A DNA stretch of 64,000 bases from NCBI RefSeq assembly GCF_051014445.1, contig NW_027488365.1, positions 6,944,001 through 7,008,000 of the forward strand, in the 5' to 3' direction. Below are positions 52,008-64,000 of the stretch, piece by piece. Position 1 is the first letter of the stretch; each line of letters begins with the position of its first letter. This DNA comes from Colletes latitarsis. Lineage: Eukaryota; Arthropoda; Insecta; Hymenoptera; Colletidae. The translations under genes and the position numbers were made by a program. The notes under the pieces are model-generated. The model was not told where the DNA came from, ran no database searches, and saw only the letters and a program-made list of their open reading frames with translations.

Positions 52008-55000
52008 ACTCTCGCATTCTTCACATACTTGTTGAAGGGATCCTGGGTTTTTTCTGGTTTGGATCACGTATTAATGTGGTACCACACTGAAACAGTCGAT
52101 TAAACCTGGTTTCGATCAGTATTTTAGAGGATAGCGCAACATAAGTCTGGGATAGGTCTGGGATTTGACCTCATCAGACTCATACTTTCGCGTTTTTCAC
52201 ATACTTGTTGAACAGATCCTGGGTTTTTTCTGGTTTGGATCACGTAGTAGTGTGGTACCACACTGAAACAGTCCATTAAACCTGGTTTGGATCAATATTT
52301 TAGAGGATAACGCATGTTAGGTCTAGGTTAGGTCGGGGATTTTCACTCATCAGACTCATACTTTCGCATTCTTCACATACTTGTTCAACGGATCCTGGGT
52401 TCTTTCTGGTTTGGATCACGTATTAATGTGGTACCACACTGAAACAGTCGATTAAACCTGGTTTCGATCAGTATTTTAGAGGATAACGCAACATAAGTCT
52501 GGGATAGGTCTGGGATTTGACCTCATCAGACTCATACTTTCGCATACTTCACATACTTGTTGAACGCAGCATGTGTTTTTTCTGGTTTGGATCACGTAGT
52601 AATGTGGGCCCACACTGAAACAGTCCATTAAACCTGCTTGCGATCAATATTTTAGAGGATAACGCATGTTAGGTCTGGGTTAGGTCTAGGATTTGCCCTC
52701 ATCAGGCTCATTCTTTCGCATATTACTCAAACTTGATGGCTAGATCCTGGGCTTTTTCTGGATTGCATCACGTAGTAATGTGGTACCACACTGAAACAGT
52801 CAATTAAGCCTGGTTTCGATCAATATCTTAGAGGACAACGCAAGTTAGGTCTGGGATAGGTCTGGGACTTGCCCTCATCACGCTCATACTTTCGCGTTTT
52901 TCACATACTTGTTGAACAGATCCTGGTTTTTTTCTGGTTTGGATCACGTAGTAGTGTGGTACCACACTGAAACAGTCCATTAAACCAGGTTTGGATCAAT
53001 ATTTTAGAGGATAACGCATGTTAGGTCTAGGTTAGGTCGGGGATTTTCACTCATCAGACTCATACTTTCGCATTCTTCACATACTTGTTGAACGGATCCT
53101 GGGTTTTTTCTGGTTTGGATCACGTAGTAATGTGGTACGACACTGAAACAGTCGATTGAACCTGGTTTCGATCAGTATTTTAGAGGATAACGCAACATAA
53201 GTCTGGGATAGGTCTGGGATTTGACCTCATCAGACTCATACTTTCGCGTTTTTCACATACTTGTTGAAGAGATCCTGGGTTTTTTCTGGTTTGGATCACG
53301 TAGTAGTGTGGTACCACACTGAAACAGTCCATTAAACCTGCTTGCGATCAATATTTTAGAGGATAACGCATGTTAGGACTGTGTTAGGTCTAGGATTTGC
53401 CCTCATCCGGCTCATTCTTTCGCATATTTCTCAATCTTGATGGCTAGATCCTGGACTTTTTCTGGATTGCATCACGTAGTAATGTGGTACCACACTGAAA
53501 CATTCAATTAAACCTGGTCTTGATAAATATTTTAGAGGATAACGCATGTTAGGTCTGGGAAGGGTCTGGGATTTGCCCTCATCAGACTCATACTTTCGCA
53601 CACTTCACATACTCGTTGAACAGATCCTGGGTTTTTTCTGGTTTGGATCACGTAGTAATGTGGTACCACACTGAAACAGACGATGAAACCTGATTCGATC
53701 AATATTTTAGAGGATAACGCATGTTAGGTCTAGGTTAGGTCTGGGATTTGCTCTCATCAGGCTCATTCTTTCGCATATTTCTCATACTTGATGGCTAGAT
53801 CCTGGGCTTTTTCTGGATTGCATCACGTAGTAATGTAGTACCACACTGAAACAGTCAATGAAACCTGGTTTCCATCAATATTTTAGAGGACAACGCAAGT
53901 TAGGTCTAGGTAAGGCCTGAGATTTTCACTGATCAGACTCATACTTTCGCCTTTTTCACATACTTGTTGAACAGATCAAGGGTTTTTTCTGGTTTGGGTC
54001 ACGTAGTACTGTGATACCACACTGAAACAGTCGATTAAACCTGGTTTCGATCAATATTTTAGAAAATAATTCATGTTAGGTCTAGGTTGTGTCTGGGATT
54101 TGCTCTCATCAGGCTCATACTTTCGCACACTTCACATACTCGTTTGACAGATCCTGGGTTATTTTCTGGTTTGGATCGCATAGTAATGTGGTACCACACT
54201 GAAACAGTCGATTAAACCAGGTTTCGATCAATATTTTTGAGGATAACGCATGTTAGGTCTAGGTTAGGCCTGGGATTTTCACTCATCAGACTCATACTTT
54301 CGCATTCTTCACATACTTGTTGAACGGATCCTGGGTTTTTACTGGTTTGGATCACGTAGTAATGTGGGACCACACTGAAACAGTCAATTAAGCCTGGTTT
54401 CGATCAATATTTTAGAGAATAATTCATGTTAGGTCTAGGTTAGGTCTGGGATTTGCTCTCATCAGGCTCATCCTTTCGCATATTTCTCATACCTGATGGC
54501 TAGATCCTGGGTTTTTACTGGTTTGGATCACGTAGTAATGTGGGACCACACTGAAACAGTCAATTAAACCTGGTTTCGATCAATATTTTAGAAAACAATT
54601 CATGTTAGGTCTAGGTTGGGTCTGGGATTTGCTCTCATCAGGCTCATACATTCGCACACTTCACATACTCGTTGAACAGATCCCGGGTTTTTTCTGGTTT
54701 GGATCACGTAGTAGTGTGGGACCACACTGAAACAATCAATTAAACCTGGTCTTGATAAATATTTTAGAGGATAGCGCATGTTAGGTCTGGGATAGGTCTG
54801 GGATTTGCCCTCATCAGACTCATACTTTCGCGTTTTTCACATACTTGTTGAACAGATCCTGGGTTATTTTCTGGTTTGGATCACATAGTAATGTGGTACC
54901 ACACTGAAACAGTCGATTAAACCAGGTTTCGGTCAATATTTTTGAGGATAACGCATGTTAGGTCTTGGTTAGGTCTGGGATTTTCACTCATCAGACTCAT

Positions 55001-56352
55001 ACTTTCGCATACTTCACATACTCGTTGAACAGATCCTGGGTTATTTCTGGTTTGGATCACGTAGTAATGTGGAACCACACTGAAACAATCCATTAAACCT
55101 GCTTGCGATCAATATTTTAGAGGATAACGCATGTTAGGTCTGGGTTAGGTCTAGGATTTGCCCTCAACAGGCTCATTCTTTCGCATATTACTCAAACTTG
55201 ATGGCTGGATCCTGGGCTTTTTTTGGATTGCATCACGTAGTAATATGGTACCACACTGAAACATTCAATTAAACCTGGTTTCCATCAATATCTTAGAGGA
55301 CAACGCAAGTTAGGTCTAGGTTAGGCCTGGGATTTTCACTCATCAGGCTCATACTTTCGCATTCTTCACATACTTGTTGAACGGATCCTGGGTTTTTTCT
55401 GGTTTGGATCACGTAGTAATGTGGGACCACACTGAAACAGTCAACTAAACCTGGTTTCCATCAATATCTTAGAGGACAACGCAAGTTAGGTCTGGGATAC
55501 GTCTGGGACTTGCCCTCATCAGGCTCATACTTTCGCGTTTTTCACATACTTGTTGAACAGATCCTGGGTTTTTTCTGGTTTGGACCACGTAGTAATGTGG
55601 GACCACACTGAAACAGTCAATTAAACCTGGTTTCAATCAATATTTTAGAGAATAATTCATGTTAGGTCTAGGTTAGGTCTGGGATTTTCTCTCATCAGGC
55701 TCATTCTTTCGCATATTTCTCATACTTGATGGCTAGATCCTGGGCTTTTTCTGGATTGCATCACGTAGTAATGAAGTACAACACTGAAACAGTCAACTAA
55801 CCTGGTTTCCATCAATATCTTAGAGGACAACGCAAGTTAGGTCTGGGATAGGTATGGGATTTGCCCTCATCAGGCTCATACTTTCGCGTTTTTCACATAC
55901 TTGTTGAACAGATCCTGGGTTTGTTCTGGTTTGTATCACGTAGTAGTGTGGTACCACACTGAAACAGTCCATTAAACCTGGTTTGGATCAATATTTTAGA
56001 GAATAACGCATGTTAGGTCTAGGTTAGTCCTGTGATTTTCACTCATCAGACTCATACTTTCGCATTCTTCACATACTTGTTGAACTGCTCCTGGGTTTTT
56101 TCTGGTTTGGATCACGTAGTAATGTGGTACCACACTGAAACAGTCGATTAAACCTGGTTTCGATCAATATTTTAGAGGATAACGCAAGTTAAGTCTGGGA
56201 TTGGTCTGGGATTTGACCTCATCAAACTCATACTTTCGCACACTTCACATACTCGTTGAACAGATCCTGGGTTATTTTCTGGTTTGGATCACATAGTAAT
56301 GTGGTACCACACTGAAACAGTCGATTAAACCAGGTTTCGATCAATATTTTTG

Positions 56353-57408
56353 AGGATAACGCATGTTAGGTCTAGGTTAGGCCTGGGATTTTCACTCTTC
56401 AGACTCATACTTTCGCATTCTTCACATACTTGTTGAACAGATCCTGGGGTTTTTCTGGTTTGGATCACGTAGTAGTGTGGTACCACACTGAAACAGTCCA
56501 TTAAACCTGGTTTGGATCAATATTTTAGAGGATAACGCATGTTAGGTCTAGGTTAGGTCTGGGATTTTCACTCATCAGACTCATACTTTCGCTTGCTTCA
56601 CATACTTGTTGAACGGATCCTGGGCTTTTTCTGGTTTGGATCACGTAGGAGTGTGGTACCACACTGAAACAGTCCATTAAACCTGGTTTGGATCAATATT
56701 TTAGAGGATAACGCATGTTAGGTCTAGGTTAGGTCGGGGATTTTCACTCATCAGACTCATACTCTCGCATTCTTCACATACTTGTTGAAGGGATCCTGGG
56801 TTTTTTCTGGTTTGGATCACGTATTAATGTGGTACCACACTGAAACAGTCGATTAAACCTGGTTTCGATCAGTATTTTAGAGGATAACGCATGTTAGGTC
56901 TAGGTTAGGCCTGGGATTTTCACTCTTCAGACTCATACTTTCGCATTCTTCACATACTTGTTGAACAGATCCTGGGGTTTTTCTGGTTTGGATCACGTAG
57001 TAGTGTGGTACCACACTGAAACAGTCCATTAAACCTGGTTTGCATCAATATTTTAGAGGATAACGCATGTTAGGTCTAGGTTAGGTCTGGGATTTTCACT
57101 CATCAGACTCATACTTTCGCATGCTTCACATACTTGTTGAACGGATCCTGGGCTTTTTCTGGTTTGGATCACGTAGTAGTGTGGTACCACACTGAAACAG
57201 TCCATTAAACCTGGTTTGGATCAATATTTTAGAGGATAACGCATGTTAGGTCTAGGTTAGGTCGGGGATTTTCACTCATCAGACTCATACTCTCGCATTC
57301 TTCACATACTTGTTGAAGGGATCCTGGGTTTTTTCTGGTTTGGATCACGTATTAATGTGGTACCACTCTGAAACAGTCGATTAAACCTGGTTTCGATCAG
57401 TATTTTAG
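56353..57408. repeat. Tandem duplication of a 528-bp trimer
   Basis: Copy one is about 56353-56880 and copy two about 56881-57408. The shared rare word CCTGGGGTTTTTC is at 56443 and 56971. A few substitutions separate them (CGCTTGCTTC/CGCATGCTTC, TTTGGATC/TTTGCATC, GTAGGAGTG/GTAGTAGTG). This is a three-monomer unit of the same size class as the 529-bp repeats near 7 kb and 46.5 kb. Confidence 0.8.
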
Positions 57409-59279
57409 AGGATAACGCAACATAAGTCTGGGATAGGTCTGGGATTTGACCTCATCAGACTCATTCTTTCGCGTTTTTCACATACTTGTTGAACAGATCC
57501 TGGGTTTTTTCTGGTTTGGATCACGTAGTAGTGTGGTACCACACTGAAACAGTCCATTAAACCTGGTTTGGATCAATATTTTAGAGGATAACGCATGTTA
57601 GGTCTAGGTTAGGTCGGGGATTCTCACTCATCAGACTCATACTTTCGCATTCTTCACATACTTGTTGAACGGATCCTGGGTTCTTTCTGGTTTGGATCAC
57701 GTATTAATGTGGTACCACACTGAAACAGTCGATTAAACCTGGTTTCGATCAGTATTTTAGAGGATAACGCATGTTAGGTCTGGGATAGGTCTGGGATTTG
57801 ACCTCATCAGACTCATACTTTCGCATATTACTCAAACTTGATGGCTAGATCCTGGGCTTTTTCTGGACCGCATCACGTAGTAGTGTGGTACCACACTGAA
57901 ACAGTCCATTAAACCTGCTTGCGATCAATATTTTAGAGGATAACGCATGTTAGGTCTGGGTTAGGTCTAGGATTTGCCCTCATCAGGCTCATTCTTTCGC
58001 ATATTACTCATACTTCATTGGTAGATCCTGGGCTTTTTCTGGATTGCATCACGTAGTAATGAAGTACAACACTGAAACAGTCAATTAAACCTGGTTTCCA
58101 TCAATATCTTAGAGGACAACGCAAGTTAGGTCTGGGATAGGTATGGGATTTGCCCTCATCAGGCTCATACTTTCGCGTTTTTCACATACTTGTTGAACAG
58201 ATCCTGGGTTTTTTCTGGTTTGTATCACGTAGTAGTGTGGTACCACACTGAAACAGTCCATTAAACCTGGTTTGGATCAATATTTTAGAGGATAACGCAT
58301 GTTAGGTCTAGGTTAGGTCGGGGATTCTCACTCATCAGACTCATACTTTCGCATTCTTCACATACTTGTTGAACAGATCCTGGGGTTTTTCTGGTTTGGA
58401 TCACGTAGGAATGTGGTACCACACTGAAACAGTCGATTAAACCTGGTTTCGATCAATATTTTAGAGGATAACGCAAGTTAGGTCTGGGATAGGTCTGGGA
58501 TTTGACCTCATCAGACTCATACTTTCGCACACTTCACATACCCGTTGAACAGATCCTGGGTTATTTTCTGGGTTGGATCAGATAGTAATGTGGTACCACA
58601 CTGAAACAGTCGATTAAACCAGGTTTCGATCAATATTTTAGAGGATGACGCATGTTAGGTCTAGGTTAGGCCTGGGATTTTCACTCATCAGACTCATACT
58701 TTCGCATTCTTCACATACTTGTTGAACAGATCCTGGGGTTTTTCTGGTTTGGATCACATAGTAATGTGGTACCACACTGATACAGTCGATTAAACCAGGT
58801 TTCGATCAATATTTTAGAGTATAACTCATGTTAGGTCTAGGTTAGGCCTGGGATTTTCATTTATCAGACTCATACTTTCACACACTTCACATACTCCTTG
58901 AACAGATCCTGGGTTATTTTCTGGGTTGGATCAGATAGTAATGTGGTACCACACTGAAACAGTCGATTAAACCAGGTTTCGATCAATATTTTAGAGGATG
59001 ACGCATGTTAGGTCTAGGTTAGGCCTGGGATTTTCACTCATCAGACTCATACTTTCGCATTCTTCACATACTTGTTGAACGGAGCCTGGGTTTTTTCTGG
59101 TTTGGATCACGTAGTAATGTGGGACCACACTGAAACGGTCAATTAAACCTGGTTTCGATCAATATTTTAGAGAATAATTCATGTTAGGTCTAGGTTAGGT
59201 CTGGGATTTGCTCTCATCAGGCTCATACTTTCGCATTCTTCACATACTTGATGGCTAGCTCCTGGGCTTTTTCTGGATT

Positions 59280-59950
59280 GCATCACGTAGTAATATAATA
59301 CCACACTGAAACAGTCAATGAAACCTGGTTTCCATCACTATTTTAGAGGACAACGCAAGTTAGGTCTAGCTAAGGCCTGAGATTTTCACTGATCAGACTC
59401 ACACTTTCGCATTCTTCACATACTTGTTGAACGGATCCTGGGTTTTTTCTGGTTTGGATCACGTAGTAATGTGGTACCACACTGAAACAGTCAATTAAAC
59501 CTGGTTTCGATCAATATTTTAGAGAATAATTCATGTTAGGTCTAGGTTAGGTCTGGGATTTGCTCTCATCAGGCTCATTCTTTCGCATATTTCTCATACT
59601 TGATGGCTAGATCCTGGGCTTTTTCTGGATTGCATCACGTAGTAATGAAGTACACCACTGAAACAGTCAATTAAACCTGGTTTCCATCAATATCTTAGAG
59701 GACAACGCAAGTTAGGTCTGGGATATGTCTGGGATTTGCCCTCATCAGGCTCATACTTTCGCGTTTTTCACATACTTGTTGAACAGATCCTGGGTATTTT
59801 CAGGTTTGGATCACGTTGTAGTGTGGTACCACACTGAAAGAGTCCATTAAACCTGGTTTGGATCAATATTTTAGAGGATAACGCATGTTAGGTCTAGGTT
59901 AGCCCTGGGATTTTCACTCATCAGACTCATACTTTCGCATTCTTCACATA
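59280..59950. repeat. Satellite block repeated at +3,699 (62979-63650)
   Basis: TCTAGCTAAGG near 59366 and 63065, and TGGGTATTTTCAGG at 59791 and 63490, keep a 3,699-bp offset (21 monomers plus 3). Further right the correspondence continues at an offset of 3,523 (CACATGCTTG at 60121 and 63644), one monomer shorter, so a monomer was lost or gained in one copy. Confidence 0.75.
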
Positions 59951-62900
59951 CTTGTTGACCTGATCGAGGGTTTTTTCTGCTTTGGATCACGTAGTAAAGT
60001 GGTACCACACTAAAACAGTCAATTAAACCTGGTTTCGGTCAATATTTTAGAGGTTAACGAAAGTTATGTCTAGGTTAGGCCTGGGATTTTCACTCATCAG
60101 ACACATACTTTCGCATTCTTCACATGCTTGTTGAACGGATCCAGGGTTTTTTCTGGTTTGGATCACGTAGTAATGTGGGTCCACACTGAAACAGTCAATT
60201 AAACCTGATTTCGATCAATATTTTAGAGAATAATTCATGTTAGGTCTAGGTCAGGTCTGGGATTTGCTCTCATCAGGCTCATTCTTTCGCATATTTCTCA
60301 TACTTCATGGCTAGATCCTGGGCTTTTTCTGGATTGCATCACGTAGTAATGAAGTACAACACTGAAACTGTCAATTAAACCTGGTTTCCATCAATATCTT
60401 AGAGGACAACGCAAGTTAGGTCTGGGATATGTCTGGGATTTGACCTCATCAAACTCATACCTTCGCACACATCACATACTCGTTGAACAGATCCTGGGTT
60501 ATTTTCTGGTTTGGATCACATAGTAATGTGGTACCACACTGAAACAGTCGATTAAACCAGGTTTCGATCAATATTTTTGAGGATAACGCATGTTAGGTCT
60601 AGGTTAGGCCTGGGATTTTCACTCATCAGACTCATACTTTCGCATTCTTCACATACTTGTAGAACGGATCCTGGGTTTTTTCTGGTTTGGATCACGTAGT
60701 AATGTGGGACCACACTGAAACAGTCAATTAAACCTGGTTTCGATCAATATTTTAGAGAATAATTCATGTTAGGTCTAGGTTAGGTCTGGGATTTGCCCTC
60801 ATCAGGCTCATACATTCGCACACTTCACATACTCCTTGAACAGATCCTGGGTTATTTTCTGGGTTTGCATCACATAGTAATGTGGTACCACACTGAAACA
60901 GTCGATTAAACCAGGTCTCGATCAATATTTTAGAGGATAACGCATGTTAGGTCTAGGTTAGCCCTGGGATTTTCACTCATCAGACTCATACTTTCGCATT
61001 CTTCACATACTTGTAGAACGGAACCTGGGTTTTTTCTGGTTTGGATCACGTAGTAATGTGGTACCACACTGAAACAGTCAATTAAACCTGGTTTCGATCA
61101 ATATTTTAGAGAATAATTCATGTTAGGTCTAGGTTAGGTCTGGGATTTGCTCTCATCAGGCTCTTTCTTTCGCATATTTCTCATACATGTTGAACAGATA
61201 CTGGGTTTTTTCTTGTTTGGAACCCGTAGTAATGTGGGACCACACTGAAACAATAAATTAAACCTGGTCTTGATAAATATTTTAGAGGATAACGCATGTT
61301 AGGTCAGGGTTAGGTCTAGGATTTGCCCTCATCAGGCTCATACTTTCGCATATTTCTCATACTTCATAGCTAGATCCTGGGCTGTTTCTGGATTGTATCA
61401 CGTAGTAATGTGGTACCTCGCTGAAACAGTCAATTAAACCTGGTTTCGATCAATATTTTAGAGGATAACGCAAGTTAGGTCTGGGATAGGTCTAGGATTT
61501 GCCCTCATCAGGCTCTTACTTTCGCGTATTTCTCATACTTCATGGCTAGATCCTGGGCTATTTCTGGATTGGATCACGTAGTAAAGTGGTACCACACTGA
61601 AACATTCAATGAAACCTTGTCTCGATAATTATTTTAGAGGATAACGCATCTTAGGTCTGGGTTAGGTCTAAGATTTGCCCTCATCAGGCTCACAGTTTCG
61701 CGTTTTTCACATACTTGTTGAACAGATCCTGGGTTTTGTCTGGTTCGGATCACGAAGTAGTGTGGTACCACACTGAAGCAGTCCATTAAACCTGGTTTCG
61801 CTCAATATTTTAGAGGATAACGCATGTTAGGTCTAGGTTATGTCTGGGATTTGCTCTCATCAGGATCATTCTATCGCATATTTCTCATACTTGATGGCTA
61901 GATCCTGGGCTTTTTCTGGATTGCATCACGTAGTAATGTAGTACCACACTAAACAGTCAATGAAACCTGGTTTCCATCACTATTTTAGAGGACAACGCAA
62001 GTTAGGTCTAGGTAAGGCCTGAGATTTTCACTGATCAGACTCATACTTTCGCATTCTTCACATACTTGTTGAACGGATCCTGGGTTTTTTCTGGTTTGGA
62101 TCACGTAGTAATGTGGTACCACACTGAAACAGTCGATTAAACCTGGTTTCGATCAATATTTTAGAGAATAATTCATGTTAGGTCTAGGTTAGGTCTGGGA
62201 TTTGCTCTCATCAGGCTCATTCTTTCGCATATTTCTCATACTTGATGGCTAGATCCTGGGCTATTTCTGGATTGCATCACGTAGTAATGAAGTACAACAC
62301 TGAAACAGTCAATTAAACCTGGTTTCCATCAATATCTTAGAGGACAACGCAAGTTAGGTCTGGGATATGTCTGGGATTTGCCCTCATCAGGCTCATACTT
62401 TCGCGTTTTTCACATACTTGTTGAACAAATCCTGGGTTTTTTCAGGTTTGGATCACGTTGTAGTGTGGTACCACACTGAAACAGTCCATTAAACCTGGTT
62501 TGGATCAATATTTTAGAGGATAACGCATGTTAGGTCTAGGTTAGCCCTGGGATTTTCACTCATCAGACTCATACTTTCGCATTCTTCACAAACTTGTTGA
62601 ACTGATCCTGGGTTATTTTCTGGTTTGGACCACATAGTAATGTGGTACCTCACTGGAACAGTCGATTAAACCAGGTTTCGATCAATATTTTAGAGTATAA
62701 CTTATGTTAGGTCTAGGTTAGGCCTGGGATTTTCATTTATCTGACTCATATTTTCGCGTTTTTCACATACTTGTTGAACAGATCCTGGGTTTTTTCTGGT
62801 TTGGATCACGAAGTAGTGTGGTACCACACTGAAACAGTCCATTAAACCTGGTTTCGCTCAATATTTTAGAGGATAACGCATGTTAGGTCTAGGTTAGGTC

Positions 62901-64000
62901 TGGGATTTGCTCTCATCAGGCTCATTCTTTCGCATATTTCTCATACTTGATGGCTAGATCCTGGGCTTTTTCTGGATTGCATCACGTAGTAATGTAATAC
63001 CACACTGAAACAGTCAATGAAACCTGGTTTCCATCACTATTTTAGAGGACAACGCAAGTTAGGTCTAGCTAAGGCCTGAGATTTTCACTGATCAGACTCA
63101 TACTTTCGCATTCTTCACATACTTGTTGAACGGATCCTGGGTTTTTTCTGGTTTGGATCACGTAGTAATGTGGTACCACACTGAAACAGTCAATTAAACC
63201 TGGTTTCGATCAATATTTTAGAGAATAATTCATGTTAGGTCTAGGTTAGGTCTGGGATTTGCTCTCATCAGGCTCATTCTTTCGCATATTTCTCATACTT
63301 GATGGCTAGATCCGGGGCTTTTTCTGGATTGCATCACGTAGTAATGAAGTACACCACTGAAACAGTCAATTAAACCTGGTTTCCATCAATATCTTAGAGG
63401 ACAACGCAAGTTAGGTCTGGGATATGTCTGGGATTTGCCCTCATCAGGCTCATACTTTCGCGTTTTTCACATACTTGTTGAACAGATCCTGGGTATTTTC
63501 AGGTTTGGATCACGTTGTAGTGTGGTACCACACTGAAACAGTCCATTAAACCTGGTGTGGATCAATATTTTAGAGGATAACGCATGTTAGGTCTAGGTTA
63601 GCCCTGGGATTTTCACTGATCAGACACATACTTTCGCATTCTTCACATGCTTGTTGAACGGATCCAGGGTTTTTTCTGGTTTGGATCACGTAGTAATGTG
63701 GGTCCACACTGAAACAGTCAATTAAACCTGATTTCGATCAATATTTTAGAGAATAATTCATGTTAGGTCTAGGTCAGGTCTGGGATTTGCTCTCATCAGG
63801 CTCATTCTTTCGCATATTTCTCATACTTCATGGCTAGATCCTGGGCTTTTTCTGGATTGCATCACGTAGTAATGAAGTACAACACTGAAACAGTCAATTA
63901 AACCTGGTTTCCATCAATATCTTAGAGGACAACGCAAGTTAGGTCTGGGATATGTCTGGGATTTGCCCTCATCAGGCTCATACTTTCGCGTTTTTCACAT

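Larger units (their letters stand above)
51993..64000. repeat. Satellite DNA array, right segment (about 68 monomers), continues past the window
   Basis: Same monomer family and orientation. Landmarks at 52064 and 63862 are 67 periods apart with only about 6 bp of drift. Monomers here often carry variants that are rare on the left, such as CACGTATTAATG, GATGACGCATG, GCAACATAAGTC and CACGTTGTAGTG. No gene, RNA or further insertion is seen, and the window ends inside the array. Confidence 0.96.

Noticed and set aside
50211..52090. Other open frames overlapping LINE insertion 2 (both strands, up to 143 codons)
   Set aside because: The GC-rich sequence has few stops. These are shadows of the reverse transcriptase frame or of the non-coding 3' UTR, and one runs through the poly-A tract. 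Only the 398-codon - strand frame has recognisable motifs.
1..64000. CRISPR array
   Set aside because: The repeats are about 176 bp, contiguous and without unique spacers. This is satellite DNA.
1..64000. CENP-B box in the monomer
   Set aside because: I looked for the TTCGnnnnAnnCGGG core in the monomer variants and did not find it. The TTTCGATCAAT and TTTCGCATTC words lack the CGGG half.

Overview
The window is almost entirely one tandem satellite DNA array, interrupted by two 5'-truncated copies of one GC-rich non-LTR retrotransposon (LINE) family. There is no host gene, rRNA, tRNA or CRISPR array that I can support, and no bacterial or phage signature. The setting is eukaryotic heterochromatin. 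Each satellite unit carries TTAGG-type telomere-like motifs, and the LINE looks like the R1 clade (R1/TRAS/SART/Waldo relatives), so an arthropod, most likely an insect, is the best guess. The order and species cannot be named from this sequence.

Layout. 1-39723: satellite of about 176 bp monomers (about 225 copies). 39724-39963: a short 3' fragment of the LINE in + orientation with a 17-A tail and a target-site duplication. 39964-50227: satellite (about 58 monomers), including a near-perfect tandem duplication of 2,819 bp (16 monomers). 50228-51992: a longer LINE fragment in - orientation with a 33-T stretch (its poly-A tail), a long 3' UTR packed with inverted repeats, and an open frame covering the end of reverse transcriptase from the YADD box, the thumb/connector region, a CCHC zinc knuckle and a basic tail. 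It is flanked by a 15-bp target-site duplication. 51993-64000: satellite again (about 68 monomers), in phase with the left side.

The monomer has two notable elements. One is a 14-16 bp palindrome centred on GGTACC that exists in several alternative states. The other is TTAGG-TCTAGG-TTAGG. Variant monomers recur in the same order in blocks offset by 528/529, 1940, 2819, 3699, 3874, 5636, 6697 and about 16388 bp. All are close to whole multiples of 176, so the array grew by repeated block-wise unequal exchange or amplification, giving an irregular higher-order structure.

Nothing here works as an operon or pathway. The protein-coding content is the LINE remnant, which lacks its 5' end and so cannot be an autonomous element. 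The short open frames in the satellite are chance products of the repeat. I did not find a new gene system. The points most worth a second look are the hairpin chain in the LINE 3' UTR, the palindrome and telomere-like motifs in every monomer, the block duplication history, and the empty-site paralogue of the second insertion.
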